Of a DNA stretch of 64,000 bases, positions 16,261 to 24,868 are shown one piece after another. Source of the stretch: JBBQWS01 sp038210415 (lineage in GTDB: Bacteria; Actinomycetota; Actinomycetes; Prado026); NCBI GenBank assembly GCA_038210415.1, contig JBBQWS010000010.1, positions 1-64,000 on the forward strand, written 5' to 3'. The position numbers were made by a program, and so were the translations under genes. The notes under the pieces were generated by a model that was not told where the DNA came from, did no database searches, and saw only the letters and a program-made list of their open reading frames with translations. The first letter of the stretch is position 1. Each line of letters begins with the position of its first letter.

Positions 16261-17688
16261 GTGAACCTGCCCGGCGGCCGCAACGCCATGCTGATCGGCG
16301 CGCTGTCGCTGGTCACCGCGGGAGCCGTCGTCTGGAGCGTCACGGGCTCGTCCGACACCCCTGCGCCGGTGACCGGCGGGACGGTCGGCGCGAGCCACCA
16401 GCCCGCGCCGGTGGTCAGCGGCCCCCCGGTGACCGTCGCGCCGCCCGTGCTCGGCACCCTGGCCACCGATGCGACCACCCCAACCGTGACGGGGCTCGGC
16501 GCGGCTCTCGAGGCTCTGCTCCGGCAGAACGAGCTCGGCCCGCACGTCGGCGCAGCCGTGGTCGACGTCGCGACGGGTGCGGTGCTGTACGGAAAGGACG
16601 CGCAGGCGGGGTTCAGCCCGGCCTCGACGACCAAGCTGCTCACGGCGGCGGCGGTGCTCGGCAAGCTCGGACCCGACTTCCGGATCGAGACCAAGGTCGT
16701 CTCCGGCGCCCCGGGCCAGGTCGTCCTCGTCGGCGGCGGCGACCCCACGCTGTCGACGACCCCGCCAGCGGGGTTCCTGCCCGCGCCGGCGTCGATGCCC
16801 GAGCTGGCCCGGGCGACCGCGGCCGCCCTCAAAGCCAAGAAACTGACCAGGATCAAGCTGGGGTTCGACACCACGGCCTTCACCGGGCCGCGAACCGCCC
16901 CCGGCTGGCCCACCGCCTACGTCACCAGCGGGGTGGTCGCGCCGATCACCGCGCTCACGGTCGACGAGGGCCGGATCGGGCCGATCATCGAGGGCACCGG
17001 CCCGCGCGTGAGTGACCCGCCGGTCTCGGCCGCTCAAGCGTTCGCCCGTCTGCTCGCCGCCGACGGGATCAAGGTGATCGGTTCGCCGGCTGCCGTCACC
17101 GCTGCGAGCGGGGCGACGAAGATCGCTTCTGTGCTGTCCCCCCAGCTCAGCGACCTCGTCGGGTGGATGCTGCCGAACAGCGACAACGACCTCGCCGAGG
17201 CGCTCGCTCACCTGCTCGGCAAGGCCGCGGTCGGCAGAGCCGACTTCACCAGCGGGGCCGCAGCCGTCCGCGCGGAGGCCGACGCGCTCGGGCTGCCCAC
17301 GAGCGGGCTCGCCCTGTTCGACGGCAGCGGGCTGACCGTCGCTACCAGGGTGTCCCCGGCCGCACTGGCCGGGGTTCTCAGCGCGGCGGCCCGACCCGAC
17401 CAGGCCGCGCTGCGGCCCCTGCTCACGAGCTTGGCGGTCTCGGGGTTCACCGGCACGCTCGAGCAGCGGTTCCAGGACCCGACGACCCGGCCCGCCGCCG
17501 GCCTGGTCCGGGCCAAGACCGGCACGCTGCGCACGGTCGGCTCGCTCGCGGGGACGACCGTCGACGCCGACGGCCGGCTGCTCGCCTTCGCGTTCATCGC
17601 GGACCGGGTACCCGCCGGCGGCACCCTGGACGGCCGCGCCGCCCTCGACCGGATCGCGGCCCGGCTCGTCGGGTGCGGCTGCCGATGA
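16261..17688 (+). CDS. dacB: D-alanyl-D-alanine carboxypeptidase/endopeptidase, PBP4 type
   Basis: 475 aa, GTG start. An N-terminal helix (residues 8-28) serves as signal anchor, followed by a Pro/Thr linker. The penicillin-binding motifs are complete: SxxK (S122TTK125 in SPASTTK), SxN (NSDNDLAE) and KTG (VRAKTGTLRT). The long insertion between the first two motifs is that of class C PBP4. It trims or cleaves peptidoglycan cross-links outside the membrane. Its stop overlaps the next gene by four bases. Confidence 0.93.
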   Translation: MNLPGGRNAMLIGALSLVTAGAVVWSVTGSSDTPAPVTGGTVGASHQPAPVVSGPPVTVAPPVLGTLATDATTPTVTGLGAALEALLRQNELGPHVGAAVVDVATGAVLYGKDAQAGFSPASTTKLLTAAAVLGKLGPDFRIETKVVSGAPGQVVLVGGGDPTLSTTPPAGFLPAPASMPELARATAAALKAKKLTRIKLGFDTTAFTGPRTAPGWPTAYVTSGVVAPITALTVDEGRIGPIIEGTGPRVSDPPVSAAQAFARLLAADGIKVIGSPAAVTAASGATKIASVLSPQLSDLVGWMLPNSDNDLAEALAHLLGKAAVGRADFTSGAAAVRAEADALGLPTSGLALFDGSGLTVATRVSPAALAGVLSAAARPDQAALRPLLTSLAVSGFTGTLEQRFQDPTTRPAAGLVRAKTGTLRTVGSLAGTTVDADGRLLAFAFIADRVPAGGTLDGRAALDRIAARLVGCGCR

Positions 17689-18791
17689 GCCCGGGACCCG
17701 CTCTCGTCGACTGGGAGCTCGCGGCCCGGACGGGGGTGCGGCTGGCCCGGCCGGGTCCGGTGGTTCCCGCGGCGGAGGCCAGGGCCGCCGTCGCCGAGCT
17801 GCGCCGTTGCGCAGTGGAAGCCCGCGGCCATGTCCGGGCCTGCACCGGCCTCGACGCTCCGTCGACGCAGGCCCCCGTGGCGGTGATCGACCGCCCGGCG
17901 TGGGTGCGGTCCAACGCCAGGGCGCTGAGCTACCTGCTCGAGCCGGTGCGCGAGCGGCTGGCCGCCAGCGGTCGCCTGACCAGTTCGCCGCCGGCGGTGC
18001 GAGCGATGACTGCGCGGGTGGCCGGGCTCGAGCTCGGAGCCGGCCTGGCCTTCCTGTCCGGCAAGGTCCTCGGCCAGTACGAGTTGTACCCGGCGCACGG
18101 CCCGGACGGCGACCGGCCGGGCCGGTTGCTCCTCGTGGCCCCCAACATCGTCCTGGTGGAGCGCGAGCTCGGGGTCGACCCCTCGGACTTCCGGCTCTGG
18201 GTCTGTCTGCACGAGGAGACGCACCGGGTGCAGTTCGGCGCAGTCCCCTGGCTGCGCGACCACCTCGTCGACCAGGTCGGTGAGCTGGCCGTGGGGCTGG
18301 AGGCCGACGCCGGCCACGCCGGGGAGCGCATGGGTGCGGCTCTGTCGGCCGTCTCCGCCGCGCTGCGTGGGGTCCCCGGGCCGTCCCTGGCCGAAGCCCT
18401 GCAGTCGCCCGAGCAGGTTCACCGCATCGCCGTGATCACCACCGTGATGTCGTTGCTCGAAGGGCACGCCGACGTCGTGATGGACGAGGTCGGCCCGGCG
18501 GTCGTCCCGACGGTCGACGCGATCCGGGCCCGGTTCCAGCGCCGGCGTGAGCACCCCGGTCGGGTCGAGGCCGCCGCCCGGCGCCTGCTCGGCTTCGACG
18601 CCAAGCTCAGGCAGTACGCCGACGGGGCGCGGTTCGTCCGTGGGGTCGTCGAACGGGTCGGCATGGCTGGCTTCAACGAGGTCTGGTCGTCGCCGCAGAC
18701 GCTTCCGACGCCGGCCGAGCTCGGCGACCCGGCCGCCTGGGTGGCCCGGGTGCACCTCCCGCCCCACCCGCTCACCCAGCCGACGGCATGA
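17685..18791 (+). CDS. Zinc-dependent metallohydrolase of the actinobacterial F420-associated family
   Basis: 368 aa from the ATG at 17685 (ATGA overlap with dacB). The zinc-protease-like motif HEETH (176-180) sits in LWVCLHEETHRVQF, and a downstream EGHADVVMDEVG provides likely third-ligand and structural residues. This architecture is the conserved actinobacterial family annotated as zinc-dependent metalloprotease or coenzyme F420 biosynthesis-associated protein. The gene commonly sits between dacB and tilS, as here. Substrate unknown. Confidence 0.85.
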   Translation: MSPGPALVDWELAARTGVRLARPGPVVPAAEARAAVAELRRCAVEARGHVRACTGLDAPSTQAPVAVIDRPAWVRSNARALSYLLEPVRERLAASGRLTSSPPAVRAMTARVAGLELGAGLAFLSGKVLGQYELYPAHGPDGDRPGRLLLVAPNIVLVERELGVDPSDFRLWVCLHEETHRVQFGAVPWLRDHLVDQVGELAVGLEADAGHAGERMGAALSAVSAALRGVPGPSLAEALQSPEQVHRIAVITTVMSLLEGHADVVMDEVGPAVVPTVDAIRARFQRRREHPGRVEAAARRLLGFDAKLRQYADGARFVRGVVERVGMAGFNEVWSSPQTLPTPAELGDPAAWVARVHLPPHPLTQPTA

Positions 18792-19804
18792 CCGGTCCGC
18801 CCCCCGCGGTGGCAGCTGTACGGGTCGCGGTGCGGGCTGTCCTCGCACCGTTGACCCGGGCCGGAGCGAAGCCTTTGGTGCTCGTGGCCTGCAGTGGTGG
18901 TGCCGACTCGCTCGCACTCGCGGCCGCAGCGGCCTTCGAGGGACCTCGGATCGGGCTACAGGTCGGCGCGGTCACCGTCGACCACGGCTTGCAGCCCGGG
19001 TCGGCCGGACGAGCGGCCGCGCTGGTCGCCCTGCTGGCCGCCCGCGGGCTCGAGCCCGTGACGGCCGTCCGGGTCGAGGTCGGCACCGTCGGTGGCCCCG
19101 AGGCGGCGGCACGAAGTGCCCGCTACGCGGCACTCGACGCGGAGGCGGATCGAGTGGCGGCAGTCGCCGTGCTGCTGGGGCACACGCTCGACGACCAGGC
19201 CGAGACCGTCCTGCTGGGTCTGGCTCGTGGGTCCGGTGCGCGCAGCCTGTCCGGCATGGCACCCTCCGGTGCGCGGTACCTGCGCCCTCTGCTCGCGCTC
19301 GACCGGGCCACCCTGCGGGCCGCGTGCAGCGCAGAGGCGCTGGAACCCTGGGACGACCCGCACAACGCGGACCCGGCCTACGCGCGGGTCCGGGTGCGGG
19401 CCGAGGTCCTGCCCACGCTCGAACGCGCGCTCGGGCCCGGTGTCGCGGCCGCGCTCGCCCGCACGGCCGCACTGCTGCGGGCCGACGCCGACGCCCTCGA
19501 CGCCTACGCGACCGCCGCGAGGGCCGACGTCACCGGTGCCGACGGCTCGCTCGCGGTCGACGCGTTGGCGGCGTTGCCGGCCGCGGTCCGCACGCGGGTG
19601 CTGCGAGCCGCTGCCGTCGCCGCAGGATCGCCCGCCGGTTCGTTGACGGCGGCGCACGTCCGGTCCGTCGACGCCCTCGTGACCGGCTGGCGCGGGCAGG
19701 GCCGGGTCGACCTGCCGGGCGGTGTCGGTGCGAGCCGGGCCTGTGACAGGGTGATCCTGGGCCCGCGCCGGTCCCGCGAGGCGAAACCCGACCCGGAGGC
19801 TTGA
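18788..19804 (+). CDS. tilS: tRNA(Ile)-lysidine synthetase
   Basis: 338 aa. The ATP-PPi loop SGGADS is at 36-41, and HTLDDQAETVLLGLARGSGARSL and RPLL are characteristic of TilS. The enzyme attaches lysine to C34 of tRNA-Ile(CAU), switching its codon from AUG to AUA. The short C-terminal part is typical of actinobacterial versions. Starts within the previous stop (ATGA) and is followed after 3 bp by hpt, the conserved tilS-hpt-ftsH order. Confidence 0.95.
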   Translation: MTGPPPAVAAVRVAVRAVLAPLTRAGAKPLVLVACSGGADSLALAAAAAFEGPRIGLQVGAVTVDHGLQPGSAGRAAALVALLAARGLEPVTAVRVEVGTVGGPEAAARSARYAALDAEADRVAAVAVLLGHTLDDQAETVLLGLARGSGARSLSGMAPSGARYLRPLLALDRATLRAACSAEALEPWDDPHNADPAYARVRVRAEVLPTLERALGPGVAAALARTAALLRADADALDAYATAARADVTGADGSLAVDALAALPAAVRTRVLRAAAVAAGSPAGSLTAAHVRSVDALVTGWRGQGRVDLPGGVGASRACDRVILGPRRSREAKPDPEA

Positions 19805-19807
19805 TCC

Positions 19808-20362
19808 GTGGACCAGAACGACCTGGGTAAAGACCTCGCGCGGGTGCTCGTCAGCGAGTCGGACATCCAAGCCAAGATCCGCGAGCTGGCTGCTCAGGTC
19901 GACGCCGACTACGCCGGGCAGGACCTCCTGCTGGTCGGGGTGCTTAAGGGCGCCGTCATGGTGATGGCCGACCTCACCCGCGCGATTCACCTGCCGGTCA
20001 CGATGGACTGGATGGCCGTGTCCTCGTACGGCTCGGGCACCAAGTCGTCCGGTGTGGTGCGCATCCTCAAGGACCTCGACGGCGACATCACCGGTCGGCA
20101 CGTGCTCGTGGTCGAGGACATCATCGACTCGGGCCTGACCCTGTCGTGGCTACTGCGCAACCTGCTGTCGCGCGGCCCGGCGTCGGTCGAGGTCTTCGCG
20201 TTGTTGCGAAAGCCTGACGCCGCGCAGGTCGACGTGCCGGTGCGCTATGTCGGCTTCGACATCCCCAGCGAGTTCGTCGTCGGCTACGGGCTCGACTACG
20301 CCGAGCGGTTCCGCAACCTGCCGTTCGTCGGCACGCTCGCCCCGCACGTCTACGGGGCCTGA
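19808..20362 (+). CDS. hpt: Hypoxanthine phosphoribosyltransferase
   Basis: 184 aa, GTG start with GGAGG upstream inside the tilS end. The PRPP-binding motif VLVVEDIIDSGLT is at 99-111. It salvages hypoxanthine/guanine to IMP/GMP. Length and the tilS-hpt-ftsH context are as expected. Confidence 0.96.
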   Translation: MDQNDLGKDLARVLVSESDIQAKIRELAAQVDADYAGQDLLLVGVLKGAVMVMADLTRAIHLPVTMDWMAVSSYGSGTKSSGVVRILKDLDGDITGRHVLVVEDIIDSGLTLSWLLRNLLSRGPASVEVFALLRKPDAAQVDVPVRYVGFDIPSEFVVGYGLDYAERFRNLPFVGTLAPHVYGA

Positions 20363-20406
20363 CCCGCGCCAAGGCGTCCCGCCGCGCGGCGGTGTACCGT
20401 CGAAGT

Positions 20407-20424
20407 CCGGAGACGCGTCTCCGG
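20407..20424. repeat. Perfect 18-bp palindrome between hpt and ftsH
   Basis: CCGGAGACGCGTCTCCGG is fully self-complementary. It could be a dimeric-regulator operator or, in the hpt-ftsH transcript, a hairpin. No T-run follows, so it is a poor terminator. Confidence 0.6.
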
Positions 20425-20453
20425 CACCGTCCAGGTTGCCCAGCGACACGATC

Positions 20454-20488
20454 AGGAGGACGGGACGCACGCGTCCCTAACCAATGTG
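20454..20488 (+). promoter_or_regulatory. ftsH start region with a hairpin between Shine-Dalgarno and GTG
   Basis: AGGAGGA (20454-20460) is a near-perfect Shine-Dalgarno but ends 25 nt before the GTG at 20486. In between, GGGACG (20462-20467) and CGTCCC (20472-20477) form a hairpin with a CACG loop (one further C-G closing pair is possible in DNA). If folded, about 9 nt remain between Shine-Dalgarno and start, the optimal spacing. GTG 20486 is supported by the family N-terminus (V-R-R-Y-L-R-G-P). Confidence 0.5.
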
Positions 20489-22468
20489 AGGCGTTACCTT
20501 CGCGGTCCGGTTCTCTGGATCACGCTCGTGGTCGTGGCCGTGATCTTCGGTTCGCAGCTGATGTCTGCGTCTGCCGGGTTCAAGTCGGTCGACACGTCCT
20601 CGATCATCAAAGAGATCAAGGCCGGCAACGTCGACTCGGCGAAGAACATCGGCAACGAGCAGACGATCCAGCTGACGCTGAAGAGCGGCACCGACCTGCG
20701 GATCCAGTCGCAGTACGTAGACGCCAACGGCAAGTTCATCGCCGACACCCTGCGTGACAACCCGCCGCCGAAGGGCTTCACCGACGAGAACACCCAGCAG
20801 AGCGTGCTGATCAGTCTGCTGGTCACGCTGCTGCCGATCATCATCATCATCGGGCTGTTCTTCTTCCTGATGAACAACATGCAGGGCGGCGGCTCGCGGG
20901 TCATGAGTTTCGGCAAGTCCAAGGCCAAGCTCGCCACCAAGGACATGCCCAAGACGACGTTCGCCGATGTGGCTGGGGTCGACGAGGCCGTCGAGGAGCT
21001 CGAAGAGATCAAGGACTTCCTCGCCGATCCGGCGAAGTTCCAGGCCGTCGGGGCCAAGATCCCCAAGGGCGTCCTGCTCTACGGCCCGCCCGGTACGGGC
21101 AAGACCCTGCTGGCCCGCGCGGTCGCCGGCGAGGCCGGGGTGCCGTTCTACTCCATCTCCGGTTCCGACTTCGTCGAGTTGTTCGTCGGGGTCGGCGCCT
21201 CGCGCGTGCGCGACCTGTTCGAGCAGGCCAAGACCAACGCTCCGGCCATCGTGTTCGTCGACGAGATCGACGCCGTTGGCCGGCACCGCGGCGCTGGGCT
21301 CGGCGGTGGTCATGACGAGCGCGAGCAGACGCTGAACCAGCTGCTGGTCGAGATGGACGGATTCGACGTCAAGGGCGGCGTGATCCTGATCGCCGCCACG
21401 AACCGGCCGGACATCCTTGACCCCGCGCTGCTGCGGCCCGGTCGGTTCGACCGGCAGATCGCGGTCGAGCGCCCCGATCTCAAGGGCCGCAACGACATCC
21501 TCGCGGTGCACGCCAAGGGCAAGCCGCTGGCCGAGGGGGTCGACCTGTCGGCCGTGGCCAAGCGCACGCCCGGCTTCACCGGCGCCGACCTGGCCAACGT
21601 GCTCAACGAGGCCGCACTGCTGACCGCCCGCGGCGGGCTCAAGCTCATCACCAACGACGCGCTGGACGAGTCGATCGACCGAGTCGTCGCCGGACCGCAG
21701 AAGCGCAGCCGGCTGATGAACGAGAAAGAGAAGAAGATCACCGCGTACCACGAGGGTGGCCACGCACTCGTGGCCGCGGCGCTCAACAACACCGACCCCG
21801 TGCACAAGGTGACGATCCTGCCCCGTGGCCGCGCCCTCGGCTACACGATGGTGCTGCCCGAGGAGGACAAGTACTCCACCACCCGCAACGAGATGCTCGA
21901 CCAGCTCGCGTACATGCTCGGTGGCCGGGTGGCCGAGGAGCTGGTCTTCCACGACCCCACCACGGGGGCTTCCAACGACATCGAGAAGGCCACGTCCGTC
22001 GCCCGAGCGATGGTCATGCAGTACGGCATGAGTGCGCGCATCGGTGCGATCCGGCTCGGCTCGGAGCAGGGCGAGGTGTTCCTCGGCCGCGACATGGGGC
22101 ACATCCGCGACTACTCCGAGGGCGTGGCGGTGATCGTCGACGAGGAGGTGCGTCGGCTGATCGAGACGGCGCACGACGAAGCCTGGCAGATCCTCGTGCA
22201 GAACCGTGACGTCCTCGACCGGCTGGTCACCGAGCTGCTCGAGCGCGAGACGCTCGACAAGGCCGAGGTCGCCGAGGTCTTCTCGGGCGTCCGGAAGGCG
22301 CCGGAGCGCGAGGTCTGGCTGTCGTCGTCGACGCGTCCGGTCTCCGACCTGCCCCCGGTGCCTGCCCCCACCCGCCGAGCGCTCGTCGGCTCGAACGGCA
22401 CGGTCCCGGCCGCCGACGAGCCGGAGGGGATGCCGCTCCCGCCGCTCGACGACGGCATGACCTCCTAG
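20486..22468 (+). CDS. ftsH: ATP-dependent zinc metalloprotease FtsH
   Basis: 660 aa membrane AAA protease. Two membrane helices (residues ~8-28 and ~108-130) flank a small periplasmic domain. Walker A GPPGTGKT is at 200-207, Walker B IVFVDEID near 255-262, second region of homology TNRPDILDPALLRPGRFD, zinc motif HEGGH at 422-426, and a third-ligand Asp in GASNDIEKAT. It degrades misfolded membrane and short-lived regulatory proteins. First of the ftsH-folE series; the stop is 2 bp before folE. Confidence 0.97.
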   Translation: MRRYLRGPVLWITLVVVAVIFGSQLMSASAGFKSVDTSSIIKEIKAGNVDSAKNIGNEQTIQLTLKSGTDLRIQSQYVDANGKFIADTLRDNPPPKGFTDENTQQSVLISLLVTLLPIIIIIGLFFFLMNNMQGGGSRVMSFGKSKAKLATKDMPKTTFADVAGVDEAVEELEEIKDFLADPAKFQAVGAKIPKGVLLYGPPGTGKTLLARAVAGEAGVPFYSISGSDFVELFVGVGASRVRDLFEQAKTNAPAIVFVDEIDAVGRHRGAGLGGGHDEREQTLNQLLVEMDGFDVKGGVILIAATNRPDILDPALLRPGRFDRQIAVERPDLKGRNDILAVHAKGKPLAEGVDLSAVAKRTPGFTGADLANVLNEAALLTARGGLKLITNDALDESIDRVVAGPQKRSRLMNEKEKKITAYHEGGHALVAAALNNTDPVHKVTILPRGRALGYTMVLPEEDKYSTTRNEMLDQLAYMLGGRVAEELVFHDPTTGASNDIEKATSVARAMVMQYGMSARIGAIRLGSEQGEVFLGRDMGHIRDYSEGVAVIVDEEVRRLIETAHDEAWQILVQNRDVLDRLVTELLERETLDKAEVAEVFSGVRKAPEREVWLSSSTRPVSDLPPVPAPTRRALVGSNGTVPAADEPEGMPLPPLDDGMTS

Positions 22469-22470
22469 TC

Positions 22471-23082
22471 GTGGTCGACAAGATCGCGCTGTCCGACGGC
22501 GCGGACCGCGCCATCCCGCCTTTCGACCACGACCGGGCCGAGGCGGCGGTGCGCGAGCTGTTGTTCGCCGTCGGCGAGGACCCGGAGCGCGAGGGTCTGC
22601 GGGAGACACCGGCCCGGGTGGCCCGGGCGTACGCCGAGATCTTCGCCGGCCTGCACCAGAGCCCCGAGGACGTCCTGGCGACCACGTTCGACCTCGGCCA
22701 CGACGAGCTGGTCCTGGTCAAGGACATCGAGGTCTACAGCACCTGCGAGCACCACCTCGTGCCCTTCCACGGGGTCGCCCACGTCGGGTACATCCCTAGC
22801 CACGACGGCCGGATCACCGGGCTCTCCAAGCTGGCCCGCCTGGTCGACGTCTACGCCAAGCGGCCGCAGGTGCAGGAACGGCTGACCACGCAGATCGCCG
22901 ACTCGTTGAGCCGGATCCTGGCGCCGCGCGGCGTGATCGTCGTGGTCGAGTGTGAGCACCTGTGCATGTCGATGCGGGGGATCCGCAAACCCGGCGCCAA
23001 GACGGTCACCTCGGCGGTCCGTGGCCAGCTCCGGGACCCGGCCACCCGCGCCGAGGCCATGAGTCTGATCCTGGGGCGCTGA
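22471..23082 (+). CDS. folE: GTP cyclohydrolase I
   Basis: 203 aa, GTG start. The FolE signatures CEHHLVPFHGVAHVGYIP and LSRILAPRGVIVVVECEHLCMSMRGIRKPG supply zinc ligands (Cys, His) and GTP-binding residues. It makes 7,8-dihydroneopterin triphosphate, the first step of folate synthesis; folP, folB and folK lie downstream. Confidence 0.97.
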   Translation: MVDKIALSDGADRAIPPFDHDRAEAAVRELLFAVGEDPEREGLRETPARVARAYAEIFAGLHQSPEDVLATTFDLGHDELVLVKDIEVYSTCEHHLVPFHGVAHVGYIPSHDGRITGLSKLARLVDVYAKRPQVQERLTTQIADSLSRILAPRGVIVVVECEHLCMSMRGIRKPGAKTVTSAVRGQLRDPATRAEAMSLILGR

Positions 23083-23089
23083 TCAGGCC

Positions 23090-24859
23090 GTGAGCGAGGC
23101 GGTTCCCGACCGGAACGCTGGTCGGGTCGAACGCACCTGGGTCCCCCGCGCGGCGTGGGCGGTCTGCCTGCTGATCGGGCTGATCGACGCCGGGGCCGCG
23201 CTCACCCCGCGGCTGACCAGCCGCCTGCACCTGCTCGTCGAGCTGCTGCCCGGGTCGATCATCAATGCCACGCCGGCTGCGTTGCTCTCGGTCGGCATCG
23301 GCTTCATCCTGCTCGCCGGCGGCCTGGCCCGGCGCAAGCGGCGGGCCTGGCAGCTTGCCTGCTTGCTGCTGGCCACCTCGACCGTGCTCCACCTGCTCGT
23401 CCGGCACGGCTTCATCCTGGTCATGTCGATGGCGATGCTGGCGCTGCTGATCGTCTATCGCGACGAGTTCTACGCCGAGGGCGACCCGTACACCCGGTGG
23501 CGGGCGTTGCGCTACCTTCTGGTCCTCGGCTCGGCCAGCCTGGTGCTCGGCACGATCATCACGTACACCTTCCGCGGTCGCGCCTCCGAGCGCCAGGGGT
23601 TCCTGCACACGCTCGGCGACGTCGCCCTCGGGATGGTCGGGATCGAGACCGGCCTCGACTCGGGACCAGGCGTCCGCGCCGACGTCGTCTACTACTCGTT
23701 GCTGGCCCTGGGTCTGATCACGTTCGGCACCGCGCTGTTCCTGCTGCTCCGGTCGCCCCGGCCGCTGCCCCTGCTCACGGCCGACGACCAGGAACGGATG
23801 CGCGAGCTGCTCGACCGCGAGGGTGACCGCGACTCGCTGGGCTACTTCGCCCTGCGCCGGGACAAGAGCGTGGTCTGGTCGCCGACGGGGAAGTCCTGCG
23901 TGGCGTACCGCGTCACCTCCGGGGTGATGCTGGCGTCGGGCGATCCGCTCGGCAACCCGGACGCCTGGGCCGGCGCGATCGAGGTCTTCATGGACGAGGC
24001 GAAGCGGCACGCGTGGGTTCCGGCCGTCGTCGCCTGCAGCGAGCTCGGCGCCGAGGTGTGGTGTCGCGAGGGGGGCCTGGACGCGCTGGAGATCGGCGAC
24101 GAGGCGGTCGTCGAGGTCGACGACTTCTCCCTCGAGGGCCGCACGATGCGCAACGTCCGGCAGATGGTCAACCGGGTCCGCCGCACCGGGTACGTCTGCG
24201 AGCTGCGCCGGCAGCGCGACGTCCCGGCCGACGAGCTGGCCGACCTGCGGGCCGCCGCGGGTGCGTGGCGGGTCGGTGACATCGAGCGGGGCTACTCGAT
24301 GGCCCTCGGCCGCTTCGGCGACCCGGCCGACAGCGCCAACATGATCGTGACGGCCAAGCAGGACGGCCAGCTCAAGGCCCTGCTGGCGTTCGCCCCCTGG
24401 GGCACCGACGGACTGTCGCTCGACCTGATGCGACGCAGCCGCGACTCGGACCCGGGCGTCAACGAGCTGCTCATCGTCGAGACCCTGACGGCCGCTCCTG
24501 AGCTGGGCATTGCCCGGGTGTCCCTCAACTTTGCGGTGTTCCGCGCGGCGCTGGCCCGAGGCGAGCGGATCGGCGCGGGCCCGGCGATCCGGGCCTGGCG
24601 CAGACTCCTGCTGTTCGCGTCCAGGTGGGCCCAGATCGAGTCGCTGTACCGCTTCAACGCCAAGTTCTCCCCGGTGTGGGAGCCGCGCTTCGTGCTCTAC
24701 GAAGACGTCAGTTCGTTGCCCCGGGTGGCCGTCGCGTACCTCGAGGCCGAGGCCTTCCTGACCTACCCGAGACTGGCGTTCTGGCGACGCCGGGAGGAGC
24801 CGCGTCCAGCGGATCCGTCGGCGTTGGCGCCCAGCGGCGGGACCGGACCCGCGCACTAG
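23090..24859 (+). CDS. Membrane protein with phosphatidylglycerol lysyltransferase-like (DUF2156) domain
   Basis: 589 aa, GTG start. About six N-terminal membrane helices (residues ~15-230) precede a cytosolic LPG-synthase C-terminal (DUF2156/MprF-like GNAT) domain from ~245, with the family elements GDPLGNPDAW, EVDDFSLEGRTMRNVRQMVNR and ELGIARVSLNFAVFR. Known relatives transfer an aminoacyl group from tRNA to a membrane lipid (MprF, LysX). No tRNA synthetase domain is fused, unlike LysX. It sits inside the folate operon, 7 bp after folE; no functional link to folate is evident. The TAG stop doubles as part of the folP -10 box. Confidence 0.82.
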   Translation: MSEAVPDRNAGRVERTWVPRAAWAVCLLIGLIDAGAALTPRLTSRLHLLVELLPGSIINATPAALLSVGIGFILLAGGLARRKRRAWQLACLLLATSTVLHLLVRHGFILVMSMAMLALLIVYRDEFYAEGDPYTRWRALRYLLVLGSASLVLGTIITYTFRGRASERQGFLHTLGDVALGMVGIETGLDSGPGVRADVVYYSLLALGLITFGTALFLLLRSPRPLPLLTADDQERMRELLDREGDRDSLGYFALRRDKSVVWSPTGKSCVAYRVTSGVMLASGDPLGNPDAWAGAIEVFMDEAKRHAWVPAVVACSELGAEVWCREGGLDALEIGDEAVVEVDDFSLEGRTMRNVRQMVNRVRRTGYVCELRRQRDVPADELADLRAAAGAWRVGDIERGYSMALGRFGDPADSANMIVTAKQDGQLKALLAFAPWGTDGLSLDLMRRSRDSDPGVNELLIVETLTAAPELGIARVSLNFAVFRAALARGERIGAGPAIRAWRRLLLFASRWAQIESLYRFNAKFSPVWEPRFVLYEDVSSLPRVAVAYLEAEAFLTYPRLAFWRRREEPRPADPSALAPSGGTGPAH

Positions 24860-24862
24860 GGT
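24857..24862 (+). promoter_or_regulatory. -10 box for a leaderless folP transcript
   Basis: TAGGGT ends 6 nt before the folP ATG; no Shine-Dalgarno is visible, so transcription probably begins at or next to the A of ATG. The TAG is also the stop codon of the upstream gene. Confidence 0.5.
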
Positions 24863-24868
24863 GGCCGC

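Noticed and set aside
20477..22609. Minus-strand open frame of 710 codons opposite ftsH
   Set aside because: Low-complexity antisense shadow of ftsH, which has complete family motifs.
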